From Oscillospiraceae bacterium (lineage in GTDB: Bacteria > Bacillota > Clostridia > Oscillospirales > Ruminococcaceae), in NCBI GenBank assembly GCA_015067125.1, contig SVNB01000045.1, positions 1-13,491 on the forward strand: DNA of 13,491 nt, read 5' to 3'. This document shows positions 1 to 5,838 of this stretch, in pieces. The notes under the pieces were generated by a model, which had not been told where the DNA came from, did no database searches, and saw only the letters and a program-made list of their open reading frames with translations. Made by a program: the position numbers and the translations under genes. Numbering within the stretch: position 1 is the stretch's first letter; each line of letters opens with the position of its first letter.

Positions 1-108
1 TTTTATGCGCCTTTGGGAGCAAACGGTTACAGATTCGACCTGATTCTTAAGGAACTTGCAGACCCCATAGGAAGAGAAATTCCGGAACTTGAAAAGACAA
101 ATAACTAA
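1..108 (+). CDS. C-terminal 35 residues of an unidentified protein, cut by the window edge
   Basis: An open frame runs in from the left edge and stops at TAA (106-108). The visible tail reads FYAPLGANGYRFDLILKELA and then an acidic stretch ending ELEKTNN. Thirty-five residues are too few for a family call. It is kept as a gene because the frame is open from base 1, the composition is protein-like, and the next gene's ribosome binding site (AAGGAGG, 107-113) begins on the stop codon. That arrangement is typical of an operon and puts this protein in one transcript with the DUF4428 protein. Confidence 0.6.
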   Translation, partial: FYAPLGANGYRFDLILKELADPIGREIPELEKTNN

Positions 109-121
109 GGAGGATTTTATA

Positions 122-883
122 ATGGGACTTTTCGGAAAACTTTTTGAAAAAGAAAACTGCGCTTTCTGCGGCAAAGAACTTGGAATGTTCGGAAAGAAAA
201 AACTGGAAGACGGCGTAATGTGCGGCGAATGCCAGAAAAAGCTTTCTCCCTGGTTCAGCGACAGAAGAAGCTCCACCATTGCGGAAATCCGCGAACAGCT
301 TGATTACCGCGAAGCAAACAAAGCGGAAGTTGCAAAGTTCAGAACCACCAGAACCTTTGGCGAAAATATGAAGATTCTTCTTGATGAAGATGCCCGCAAA
401 TTTATGGTGACCGATGAAAGAAACCTTATTGCCGCAAACCCGGATGTACTTGATTTTTCTGACGTTACCGGCTGCATCATTGATGTTGATGAGGACAGAA
501 GAGAAATTATGCGCGATACCGAAAACGGCGAAGTAAGCTACGTTCCGGCAAGATACGAATATTCCTATGATTTTGACGTTGTTATAAACGTTCGCAGCCC
601 GTATTTTGATGAAATAAGATTCCGCCTTAACAGAAGCAGCGTTGATATCGAGGTAAGAGGCAATATGCCGCCCAGACCGGAAAATAATATTCAGTACCGT
701 GAATATAAAGAAATGGGCGAGGAAATCAAAAAAGCCCTTACCGAAGTTCGTGAACAGGTTCGCGAAGAAGCCGTTGCGGCTGCCGCACCCAAAACCGCAA
801 TGACCTGTCCCTGGTGCGGAGCCACCACCATTCCCGATGAAAACGGCTGCTGTGAATATTGCGGCGGAGCGATGAACGCATGA
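122..883 (+). CDS. DUF4428-type double zinc-ribbon protein
   Basis: A 253-residue soluble protein with a zinc ribbon at each end. The N-terminal ribbon has Cys13/Cys16 (CAFCGKEL) and Cys34/Cys37 (CGEC), the DUF4428 pattern. The C-terminal ribbon has Cys229/Cys232 (CPWCG) and Cys244/Cys247 (CEYCGG), with an extra Cys243. Between them, about residues 50-205, lies a beta-rich region (FMVTDERN, FSDVTGCIIDVDED, FDVVINVRSPYFDEIRF) that resembles the PH-like domain seen in such proteins. Residues 206-228 are helical and charged. The start is ATG 122, with AAGGAGG 9 bases upstream; an in-frame ATG at 89 has no ribosome binding site and overlaps the previous gene. The stop overlaps the next start (ATGA), so the two are probably translationally coupled. 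The biochemical function is unknown; zinc binding is inferred from the cysteine pattern. Confidence 0.85.
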   Translation: MGLFGKLFEKENCAFCGKELGMFGKKKLEDGVMCGECQKKLSPWFSDRRSSTIAEIREQLDYREANKAEVAKFRTTRTFGENMKILLDEDARKFMVTDERNLIAANPDVLDFSDVTGCIIDVDEDRREIMRDTENGEVSYVPARYEYSYDFDVVINVRSPYFDEIRFRLNRSSVDIEVRGNMPPRPENNIQYREYKEMGEEIKKALTEVREQVREEAVAAAAPKTAMTCPWCGATTIPDENGCCEYCGGAMNA

Positions 884-1038
884 AAACAAAACTTCTGATA
901 GTCGGCGCGGTAATCCTTGCGGCACTGATTATTGCTGCTGCGATATATGTTTGGTACATAGGAAGAATGAGTATTCTTGATAAATGGGGCATGGTTTATG
1001 AAGAACCTTCTGTTACGGAAGAAGAAAAAATGCCCTGA
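880..1038 (+). CDS. 52-residue single-helix membrane protein
   Basis: The start codon shares bases with the stop of the DUF4428 gene (ATGA, 880-883), a classic coupling arrangement. The product begins MKTKLLIVGAVILAALIIAA, one long hydrophobic helix (about residues 4-27), followed by IGRMSILDKWGMVYEEPSVT and an acidic tail. The positive N-terminus suggests N-in/C-out topology, or an uncleaved signal anchor. The ribosome binding site would lie inside the end of the upstream gene (GGCGGAGCG, 861-869). No family is recognised. The overlap, the clean membrane segment and the terminator directly after it support a real gene. It may anchor or partner the zinc-ribbon protein, but that is inference from position only. 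Confidence 0.65.
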   Translation: MKTKLLIVGAVILAALIIAAAIYVWYIGRMSILDKWGMVYEEPSVTEEEKMP

Positions 1039-1050
1039 GCACGCAGATAA

Positions 1051-1088
1051 AAAACGAGCACGAAGAAAATTTTCTTCGTGCTCGTTTT
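1051..1088. terminator. Bidirectional intrinsic terminator, perfect 38-base palindrome
   Basis: Bases 1051-1069 (AAAACGAGCACGAAGAAAA) are exactly inverted in 1070-1088, so the folded loop is only the central AATT. The arm ends give a T tract on either strand. It lies 12 bases after the small membrane gene and 61 bases beyond the end of the minus-strand lipoprotein gene, so it can end transcription from both sides. Confidence 0.9.
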
Positions 1089-1149
1089 TATAAAGAAAGG
1101 AAAATGATGAAAAACATTCGTGTTTTATGCCTTTTCATGGCGTTTATAT

Positions 1150-2262
1150 TTAAAAATCTGCCGGCGGATACTGGTTTGCGGTATATCCCATCATTTCCGC
1201 AATTTCTTCGAAGGTTTTTCCTCTTACATAATCAAGATCCGCAGGGCTGAAAGCAGGATCTTCGTTGGTCCAGTTTTCATCACCTATGTGACGAAGATTT
1301 ATTGTAAAGTAAAATTCTCCGTTTGGCTGTATTACAGGAAAAGTCATTCCTATTGTTCCGGGAGTATGCTCGAGGATCTCTACGTTTTCATAGGAACCGC
1401 TGTTGTAATCTCCGCTTATAAAAAGACTTTCGGTTGTGTAATCAACTTCATAATATGCGGAAGTGATATAAAAACCTTCAAGGTTCAGCCCGATAAAAAT
1501 AAAAAGTTCACCGTTTTCATCAGGAACAATTCTTGCACAGGCACCGGTCGTAACTCCTTCAAGAGAGGTATAATCTCCGGTGCAGTCATATATTTTAAGA
1601 ATTCCGTTCCAGTCGCCTGTGTATCTTTCATAAATTGCCTGTTCCGCAGAAAGGCCTTCCGGTTCTTCGGAAGAGTTTTCTTTTACCGGTGCAGAACCAT
1701 CGGAAGGAGCAACGCTTGCAAGAATTGCCAGAACGTCCTCGTCGTTCCAGCTTATGGAAAAGTTTTCTCCGTTAAGCCACATACTTGCCTGATATTCTAT
1801 ATCTCCCTCTATGCACCAAAGCATTGCAAAAAGGTATTCGTCGCTGTATCCGGTAAAGCCTTCCCATTCATGCGTTCCGGCCATAAAAGGTTTTATTTCT
1901 TCCACATCGGTGTACCAATCCGTGCCGGGTGCAAAAAATTCAACATCCGGACCGTAATAGTTTATCTGAACGTACGGATTTGTAAAAATATCAAAATCGC
2001 TTTTCGCATCTTTGCAAATCTGGATAACGTCGGGATCTTTTGCTCCTTCGGTTTCAGAAAAAACGTCCGCAATAGGAAACGCCATCCAGCCTTCCGGAGC
2101 AAGGGCTTTTACGTTTCCGGCATCAAAAATTTCTCCTTCTATTTTGATTTCTGCGGAAGAAATATCTCCGCCGGTTTGCTCCGGATTTTCGGAAGGCTTT
2201 TCGGAAGCACAGCCATAAAAACATAAAACAAAAACAAGCAAAACTGCAAATATTTTTTTCAA
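1150..2262 (-). CDS. Secreted lipoprotein with two putative beta domains
   Basis: A 370-residue predicted lipoprotein. The signal peptide is MKKIFAVLLVFVLCFYGC, with lipidation expected at Cys18; the lipobox (F-Y-G-C) lacks the usual Leu at -3. Residues 19-50 form a Glu/Ser/Pro-rich linker. Residues 52-190 (from VKALAPEGWMAF onward) resemble the PsbP/DcrB-like fold seen in many clostridial lipoproteins. After a second Ser/Glu linker (about 191-205), residues 210-330 (YTGDWNGILKIYDCTGDY) look like a beta-barrel or lipocalin-type module; both domain calls are by eye. The start is TTG at 2260-2262, chosen because GGGAGG lies 7 bases upstream and the signal peptide begins there. Divergent from the membrane-bound LuxR regulator, it could be its target or its ligand-binding partner. 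Ligand and role are unknown. Confidence 0.85.
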   Translation of the reverse strand: MKKIFAVLLVFVLCFYGCASEKPSENPEQTGGDISSAEIKIEGEIFDAGNVKALAPEGWMAFPIADVFSETEGAKDPDVIQICKDAKSDFDIFTNPYVQINYYGPDVEFFAPGTDWYTDVEEIKPFMAGTHEWEGFTGYSDEYLFAMLWCIEGDIEYQASMWLNGENFSISWNDEDVLAILASVAPSDGSAPVKENSSEEPEGLSAEQAIYERYTGDWNGILKIYDCTGDYTSLEGVTTGACARIVPDENGELFIFIGLNLEGFYITSAYYEVDYTTESLFISGDYNSGSYENVEILEHTPGTIGMTFPVIQPNGEFYFTINLRHIGDENWTNEDPAFSPADLDYVRGKTFEEIAEMMGYTANQYPPADF

Positions 2263-2283
2263 AACAAAACCTCCCTTGACCGA

Positions 2284-2466
2284 TTATTTAAAATATAATA
2301 TAATATTGTTATAAAAAACCGAGGCGTTTTTTGCTTTTGTTGCCGCAAAAGCAGAAAAATATTTCAAAATGCGGATTTGAAATAAAAAAGGTACCTCTGT
2401 TTTTTCGGGGCAGGATTTATACCCTTCTTTATCCCTGCAATTATAATTATAATTAAAACCATGCAT
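2284..2466 (-). CDS. Doubtful 60-residue ORF upstream of the lipoprotein gene
   Basis: The ATG at 2464-2466 is preceded by GGGGGTGAGG four bases away, a fair ribosome binding site, and the frame ends 21 bases before the lipoprotein start on the same strand. Against it, the product (beginning MHGFNYNYNCRDKEG) matches nothing I recognise, its early codons come from a simple (TAATTA)n-like stretch, and it contains an inverted repeat (GCTTTTG/CAAAAGC, about 2330-2350). It may be a leader peptide or just an open stretch in the long 5' region of the lipoprotein transcript. Confidence 0.2.
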   Translation of the reverse strand: MHGFNYNYNCRDKEGYKSCPEKTEVPFLFQIRILKYFSAFAATKAKNASVFYNNIILYFK

Positions 2467-2542
2467 TTGTCCTCACCCCCAAAAACTTTTTAGTGTAGGA
2501 CAAAAACATTTTTATCTTAAAAAGTGTGGGCAAAAGTGTGGG
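2466..2542. promoter_or_regulatory. Repeat-rich putative regulator binding region before the LuxR gene
   Basis: Within the 322-base divergent gap, TTTGTCCT (2466-2473) and AGGACAAA (2497-2504) form a perfect 8-base inverted repeat. AAAAGTGTGGG occurs twice in tandem with a 12-base period (2520-2530 and 2532-2542), and a related AGTGTAGG lies at 2492-2499. Clusters of this kind are typical of operator sites. The likely binder, by position, is the LuxR-type protein encoded from 2585. I could not fix a convincing -35/-10 pair here. The rest of the gap (2263-2465) is AT-rich and holds only the doubtful small ORF. Confidence 0.45.
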
Positions 2543-2584
2543 AAGTTGTTTTTTTGGATTTAAAAACAGTTTTGGGAGAATGCT

Positions 2585-3634
2585 ATGAAAAAATTATCCG
2601 CAAATTTATCTGTTTTTGTTTTGCTTGCAACGTTTTTTTCCGGCTGTGCAAAAATAGGAGAAAAAAGCGCAAGTCCTGTAATAGTTTACGGAATTATGGC
2701 AGTACTGGCAATTATTTTACTGCTTGGATATTTTTGTCTTGTAAAGAAAAAAGAAGCCTGGTTTACAGTTCTTTTTACTTCCGTTGCCGTTGTAAACGCG
2801 GGGTATTTTTCTCTTTCTGTTTCCACAACGCTTGAAGAAGCTCTTCTTGCAAACAGAATAGCTTATCTTGGTTCGGTTTTTCTTCCGCTTTCAATACTTA
2901 TGATAATCCTGGACGTTACCAAAATGCGGCACAAAAAATGGAGTTCCGCCCTGCTTATTGCTTTGGGAACGGTTGTTTTCTTTGTTGCGGCAAGCCCCGG
3001 TTATCTTGATATTTATTACAAAGAAGTATCTTTAAAAAATATAAACGGCGTATCCGTTCTGGAAAAAGTTTACGGACCTTTGCACAGCATATATCTTTTT
3101 TATCTGCTTTTCTATTTTGCGGCAATTATTGCGGCGGTCGTTCACGCAACGGTAAAAAAGAAGATGTTTTCCACTGCGCAGGTTTTAATTCTTATAGGTG
3201 CCGCTTTTATCAACATAGGCGTATGGTTTTTGGGACAGCTTGTTAAATTTGATTTTGAGTTGCTTTCCGTTTCGTATATCATAAGCGAACTTTTCCTTTT
3301 GGGGCTTCATCTTATGATTCAGGAGGGAGAGAACAAATCTCCGGTTACGCAGCAAAATGCCGAAGCAGAAAACAGGCACAAAATAAAACTTTCAAAAGCT
3401 CAGAAAGAAATCTGCGAATATTTTGCCGAAGGACTTCTGGAACTTACCCCTACAGAAAAAATGATTTACGGATTTTATGTTGAAGGCAAAACAACCGCAG
3501 AAATTCGCGCAAAACTTAATATTACAGAAAACACATTAAAATATCACAACAAAAATATTTACAGCAAACTTGGAGTTTCTTCCCGAAAAGAACTTATGGA
3601 AGTTGCTAAACTGATAAACAGACTGTCCGAATGA
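2585..3634 (+). CDS. Membrane-bound LuxR-family transcriptional regulator (7TM sensor + HTH)
   Basis: A 349-residue one-component regulator. Residues 1-21 look like a lipoprotein signal peptide ending F-S-G-C (Cys21). Seven hydrophobic helices follow, at about 31-53, 58-80, 89-112, 119-137, 167-190, 198-220 and 227-246, matching the histidine-kinase-type 7TM sensor layout with an outside loop (138-166) between helices 4 and 5. A polar linker (247-285) leads to a LuxR/GerE HTH at about 287-345: LTPTEKMIYGFYVEGKTTAE, then ITENTLKYHNKNIYSKLGV. No kinase or receiver domain is present, so the membrane sensor probably controls DNA binding directly. ATG 2585 has GGGAG 6 bases upstream. It diverges from the lipoprotein gene and is followed by its own terminator. 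The ligand is unknown; possible targets are its own promoter and the lipoprotein gene. Confidence 0.88.
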   Translation: MKKLSANLSVFVLLATFFSGCAKIGEKSASPVIVYGIMAVLAIILLLGYFCLVKKKEAWFTVLFTSVAVVNAGYFSLSVSTTLEEALLANRIAYLGSVFLPLSILMIILDVTKMRHKKWSSALLIALGTVVFFVAASPGYLDIYYKEVSLKNINGVSVLEKVYGPLHSIYLFYLLFYFAAIIAAVVHATVKKKMFSTAQVLILIGAAFINIGVWFLGQLVKFDFELLSVSYIISELFLLGLHLMIQEGENKSPVTQQNAEAENRHKIKLSKAQKEICEYFAEGLLELTPTEKMIYGFYVEGKTTAEIRAKLNITENTLKYHNKNIYSKLGVSSRKELMEVAKLINRLSE

Positions 3635-3653
3635 TCCGGACAGCCTGTTTTTT
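3617..3653 (+). terminator. Intrinsic terminator of the LuxR-type gene
   Basis: AACAG-A-CTGTCCG (3617-3629) pairs with CGGACAG-C-CTGTT (3637-3649), with one internal mismatch, followed by a run of T (3648-3653). The stop codon TGA (3632-3634) sits in the loop, so the last codons of the gene form the left arm. Confidence 0.85.
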
Positions 3654-3686
3654 ATATTTTAATGAAACATACAGAAAATTTTCAAT

Positions 3687-3717
3687 AAAAAAACGGTGCC
3701 GCCAAAAAACAGCACCG
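3687..3717 (-). terminator. Intrinsic terminator of the DNA glycosylase gene
   Basis: Read on the minus strand, CGGTGC pairs with GCACCG across a 12-base loop and is followed by seven T. It lies about 75 bases after the glycosylase stop codon. The stem is short but GC-rich and correctly oriented. Confidence 0.6.
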
Positions 3718-3792
3718 CATAAAACATAAATTTCAATTATTAAAATCCGGATCTGCAGCGCGGTTTTTGCCGCACACAGAACAAACAGAGCT

Positions 3793-4638
3793 TTATTTTG
3801 TATTTATTCCGACAAATTTTTCCGGAAAATTGCGCGCATAGTGGAAAAGAAACTGCTGGGCAATGCCGGCATAATCGGTTACGCATTGGGGCATTTCTCC
3901 GCCAAGGGCAGCAATAACGCGCTTCATCCAAACGTCCGCAGGGCATCTTTCTGCCCTGCCAAGGCCATACAAAAGCACGCAGTCCGCAACCTTTGGGCCG
4001 ACCCCGTGAACTTTTAAAAGTCTTTCTCTTGCTTTTGCAATAGGTGCCGTCATAAGTTCTTCGAGCACAAGGCGGCCTTCGTAAACCTCTTTTGCGGCAA
4101 AAGATATGTAATCCGCACGGTATCCGCAGCCGATTTTTGCAAAGCTTTCCGCAGGTTCTGCCGCAAGCCTTTGCGCAGTGGGAAAAGAATATATCCCCTC
4201 TTCAATCTCCTCACCGAAAGCAGCACAAAGACGTTCCACGATGCCTTTTATTCTTGCGATATTATTATTCTGGCTTATGATAAAAGTGATAAAAGCTTCC
4301 CACGGTTCCTGCCGAAGCACCCTTATTCCGGGAGCAAATTCGCAGGCGGCTTTTATCATTTCGTTTGCGGAAAAATCCGCTTTAAGCGCATCGTAATCTC
4401 TTCCGAAATCAAAATAATCGAACCATATTTTCTCAAATTCCTGCTCATCTGCGCCAAGAATCGTTATTCCGTTTTCTTCCTTACGGATTTTTCTGTAAAT
4501 TCCTTTTACAACGCCGCACCAGTTTCCTTCGGAATCTGCCTTCCACCGAAAGCACTGGCCGCAATCCAGCGTTTCCGGAAGAGAAAGTCCGCTTATATCC
4601 GTTATCTTGATTCCATCGGGCGTTTTTTCTGTTTTCAT
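3793..4638 (-). CDS. ogg: 8-oxoguanine DNA glycosylase / AP lyase (OGG1 family)
   Basis: A 281-residue base-excision repair enzyme that removes oxidised guanine and nicks the abasic site. The N-terminal domain has the family motif DCGQCFRW (25-32). The helical core carries FIISQNNNIARIKGIVERLC (119-138). The helix-hairpin-helix is VHGVGPKVADCVLLYGL (210-226), with the expected Schiff-base lysine at Lys216, and Asp235 in PADVWMKRV (233-241) fits the catalytic aspartate. These correspond to human OGG1 Lys249 and Asp268. Length and motif order match bacterial OGG1-like proteins of Clostridia. ATG 4636-4638 has AGAGGA 7 bases upstream. It is a single-gene unit with a terminator at 3687-3717. Its upstream gap holds the palindrome and DnaA-box cluster. 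A DNA-3-methyladenine glycosylase label is the usual alternative name, but Lys216 favours OGG. Confidence 0.93.
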   Translation of the reverse strand: MKTEKTPDGIKITDISGLSLPETLDCGQCFRWKADSEGNWCGVVKGIYRKIRKEENGITILGADEQEFEKIWFDYFDFGRDYDALKADFSANEMIKAACEFAPGIRVLRQEPWEAFITFIISQNNNIARIKGIVERLCAAFGEEIEEGIYSFPTAQRLAAEPAESFAKIGCGYRADYISFAAKEVYEGRLVLEELMTAPIAKARERLLKVHGVGPKVADCVLLYGLGRAERCPADVWMKRVIAALGGEMPQCVTDYAGIAQQFLFHYARNFPEKFVGINTK

Positions 4639-4695
4639 AAAAAAATCCTCTTTTCAAAAAGAATTTTGTATATATTAACAATAGCAAAAGCTGCC

Positions 4696-4758
4696 TTTTT
4701 TTCGAGCATTTTTTGCATTTTTTATGCTCAATTTTTGAGCACAGATGCTCGAAAAAAA
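4696..4758. repeat. Nested inverted repeat with four GAGCA units
   Basis: A perfect 14-base inverted repeat, TTTTTTTCGAGCAT (4696-4709) and ATGCTCGAAAAAAA (4745-4758), encloses a second perfect hairpin, TGCTCAA (4725-4731) and TTGAGCA (4735-4741). All four arms share GAGCA, so arm 1 can also pair with arm 2 (GAGCAT 4704-4709 with ATGCTC 4724-4729) and arm 3 with arm 4 (GAGCA 4737-4741 with TGCTC 4746-4750). It lies between two divergent genes, so it is not a normal terminator. It begins 57 bases beyond the glycosylase start and ends 33 bases before the first DnaA-like box. Confidence 0.8.
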
Positions 4759-4791
4759 TTTACGTAAAGTCTAATAAACTGTTTGTATGAT

Positions 4792-4936
4792 TGTGAATAA
4801 ACTGTTATCAACCGGGCAAAACACGGATTTTTCCCATTAAATAAAGCCTTTTTGCATAAGGTTTTCAACTTTTTCCACCAAGTTTTCCACAGCGCTCCGC
4901 AAAAATATATCCGCGCAGTATAATTTTTGTTGATAA
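4792..4936. other. Cluster of six DnaA-box-like 9-mers (possible replication origin or DnaA-binding site)
   Basis: Compared with the DnaA box TTATCCACA, I read: TTATTCACA on the minus strand (4792-4800, one mismatch), TTATCAACC (4805-4813, two), TTTTCAACT (4862-4870, three), TTTTCCACC (4871-4879, two), TTTTCCACA (4883-4891, one) and TTATCAACA on the minus strand (4928-4936, one). The following 80 bases (4901-5000) are very AT-rich, as in an unwinding element. No dnaA or dnaN gene is in the window. The cluster fills most of the 380-base non-coding gap between the glycosylase and the next gene. Confidence 0.45.
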
Positions 4937-4956
4937 AATTCATCTGTTTTTATATG

Positions 4957-4962
4957 TATAAT
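4957..4962 (+). promoter_or_regulatory. -10 element (TATAAT) before the small tail-anchored protein gene
   Basis: A perfect TATAAT lies 57 bases before the start codon at 5019. The best -35 is TTGATA (4930-4935), but the spacing of 21 is too long, and that hexamer is inside a DnaA-like box. A second TATAAT lies at 4919-4924, also without a good -35. Confidence 0.35.
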
Positions 4963-5018
4963 CTGCCGTTAAAAAAAGAAAATATATATGGATAATTTTA
5001 TACGGAGGTGTACAAAAA

Positions 5019-5279
5019 ATGCTTCGCGGAGTAAACAAAAAAATCATAGAAATCAACAACGTGGAAGGCGGATATTTTGACCGGGTTCTGTTTTTTGTAA
5101 ACGACGAAAAAAAATCCGAACCCGATTCCGTGCTCAGCAATCAGGCGGAAAAATATGTTGCGGATTCCTGCAAATTAAAATACAAAAAAGACTTTTTTCA
5201 TGAAGATACTTCTAAAGTTCTTCTAAAAATGGCAATATCCGCCGGCATAGGGCTTGCCGTCGGAATACTGCTTCTTTGA
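5019..5279 (+). CDS. 86-residue C-terminally membrane-anchored protein of unknown function
   Basis: ATG 5019 has a strong ribosome binding site, GGAGGTG (5004-5010), 8 bases upstream. The product has a soluble, charged N-terminal part (about 1-65, with GGYFDRVLFFVNDEKKSE) and one hydrophobic helix at the end (LLKMAISAGIGLAVGILLL, about 68-86), with nothing after it. This is a tail-anchored layout with the N-terminus expected in the cytoplasm. I recognise no family. Small proteins of this type occur in Clostridia as uncharacterised hypotheticals. The gene stops only four bases before the end of the convergent cupin gene, with no visible terminator between, so the two transcripts may overlap antisense. 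Confidence 0.75.
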   Translation: MLRGVNKKIIEINNVEGGYFDRVLFFVNDEKKSEPDSVLSNQAEKYVADSCKLKYKKDFFHEDTSKVLLKMAISAGIGLAVGILLL

Positions 5280-5283
5280 TATA

Positions 5284-5781
5284 TTATTTTGTAAGGCGTT
5301 TGATTATAAGCTCGTGCTGGGGATAAGCTTTGATAAGCTCTTCCCTTTCAAGAAGCTCGAAATCGTCAAATTCAAAACCGGGAGAAACCATGCAGCCCGC
5401 AAGGGAATATCCGGTTCCGTCCATAACAGCGCCAAAGATGCTTCCCTTGGGAATAAGCACCTGCGGCTGTTCGCCTCTTTCAATATCAAGACCAAGCTTT
5501 ACCCTTTCAAGCTCGCCGTTTTTATTAATGATATGAATAATCATCGGCACACCGGAATGATAGTACCAGATCTCATCGGATTTAAGGCGGTGAAAGCGAG
5601 AAACATCTCTGTCTTTTAAAAGAAAATAGATGCTTGTCCAAAGTCTGCGGTTTCCGCCAAAAGAAGAATCTATGGAAGAAGCGTCTATTCTGTCTTCGGA
5701 TTTAAGACATTCGTTATAATAGCCGCCTTCCGGGTGTTCTTTCATTCTTAATTTTTCTACAAAGTATTTTCCGGTAAACAA
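5284..5781 (-). CDS. DUF985 cupin-domain protein
   Basis: A 165-residue single-domain protein of the DUF985 (YML079w-like) cupin family. Family marks are the N-terminal YFVEKLRMKEHPEGGYYNE, with HPEGGYY at 16-22, then SRFHRLKSDEIWYYHSG and GSIFGAVM plus a C-terminal SPGFEFDDFEL. These proteins adopt the RmlC-like jelly-roll; the substrate is not established. I chose TTG 5779-5781 because GGGAGG lies 9 bases upstream and the N-terminus then matches the family. A longer frame from ATG 5814 would translate through the hairpin and the ribosome binding site itself. It lies downstream of the MATE gene on the same strand, separated by a terminator hairpin that overlaps its promoter and ribosome binding site. 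Confidence 0.85.
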   Translation of the reverse strand: MFTGKYFVEKLRMKEHPEGGYYNECLKSEDRIDASSIDSSFGGNRRLWTSIYFLLKDRDVSRFHRLKSDEIWYYHSGVPMIIHIINKNGELERVKLGLDIERGEQPQVLIPKGSIFGAVMDGTGYSLAGCMVSPGFEFDDFELLEREELIKAYPQHELIIKRLTK

Positions 5782-5785
5782 ACAA

Positions 5786-5838
5786 AAAAACCTCCCAAAA
5801 GATGATACATACATTGTAACATTTTTTGGGAGGTTTTT
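5786..5838 (-). terminator. MATE-gene terminator hairpin whose 3' arm contains the cupin ribosome binding site
   Basis: AAAAACCTCCCAAAA (5786-5800) is the exact inverse of TTTTGGGAGGTTTTT (5824-5838), with a 23-base loop. On the minus strand the second arm ends in a run of seven T, giving an intrinsic terminator just after the MATE stop (5846). The GGGAGG of that arm (5791-5796 in plus coordinates) is also the Shine-Dalgarno of the cupin gene, so read-through RNA would hold it base-paired. Confidence 0.8.

Noticed and set aside
47..925. 292-codon open frame on the minus strand opposite the DUF4428 gene
   Set aside because: Product is a Phe/Ala/Gly-rich mirror of the sense codons; the sense strand has two zinc ribbons and a strong ribosome binding site.
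1109..1128. Small hairpin AAAACA-TTCG-TGTTTT
   Set aside because: All-weak 6-base stem without the C-G closing pair of a stable TTCG tetraloop; probably chance.
1120..2226. 368-codon open frame on the plus strand opposite the lipoprotein gene
   Set aside because: No usable ribosome binding site, low-complexity Lys/Phe/Cys-rich product without family features, and full overlap with a gene that has a clear signal peptide and binding site.
4696..4758. LexA/SOS box near the DNA repair gene
   Set aside because: The repeat arms are GAGCA-based and do not match the Firmicutes LexA pattern GAAC-N4-GTTC.
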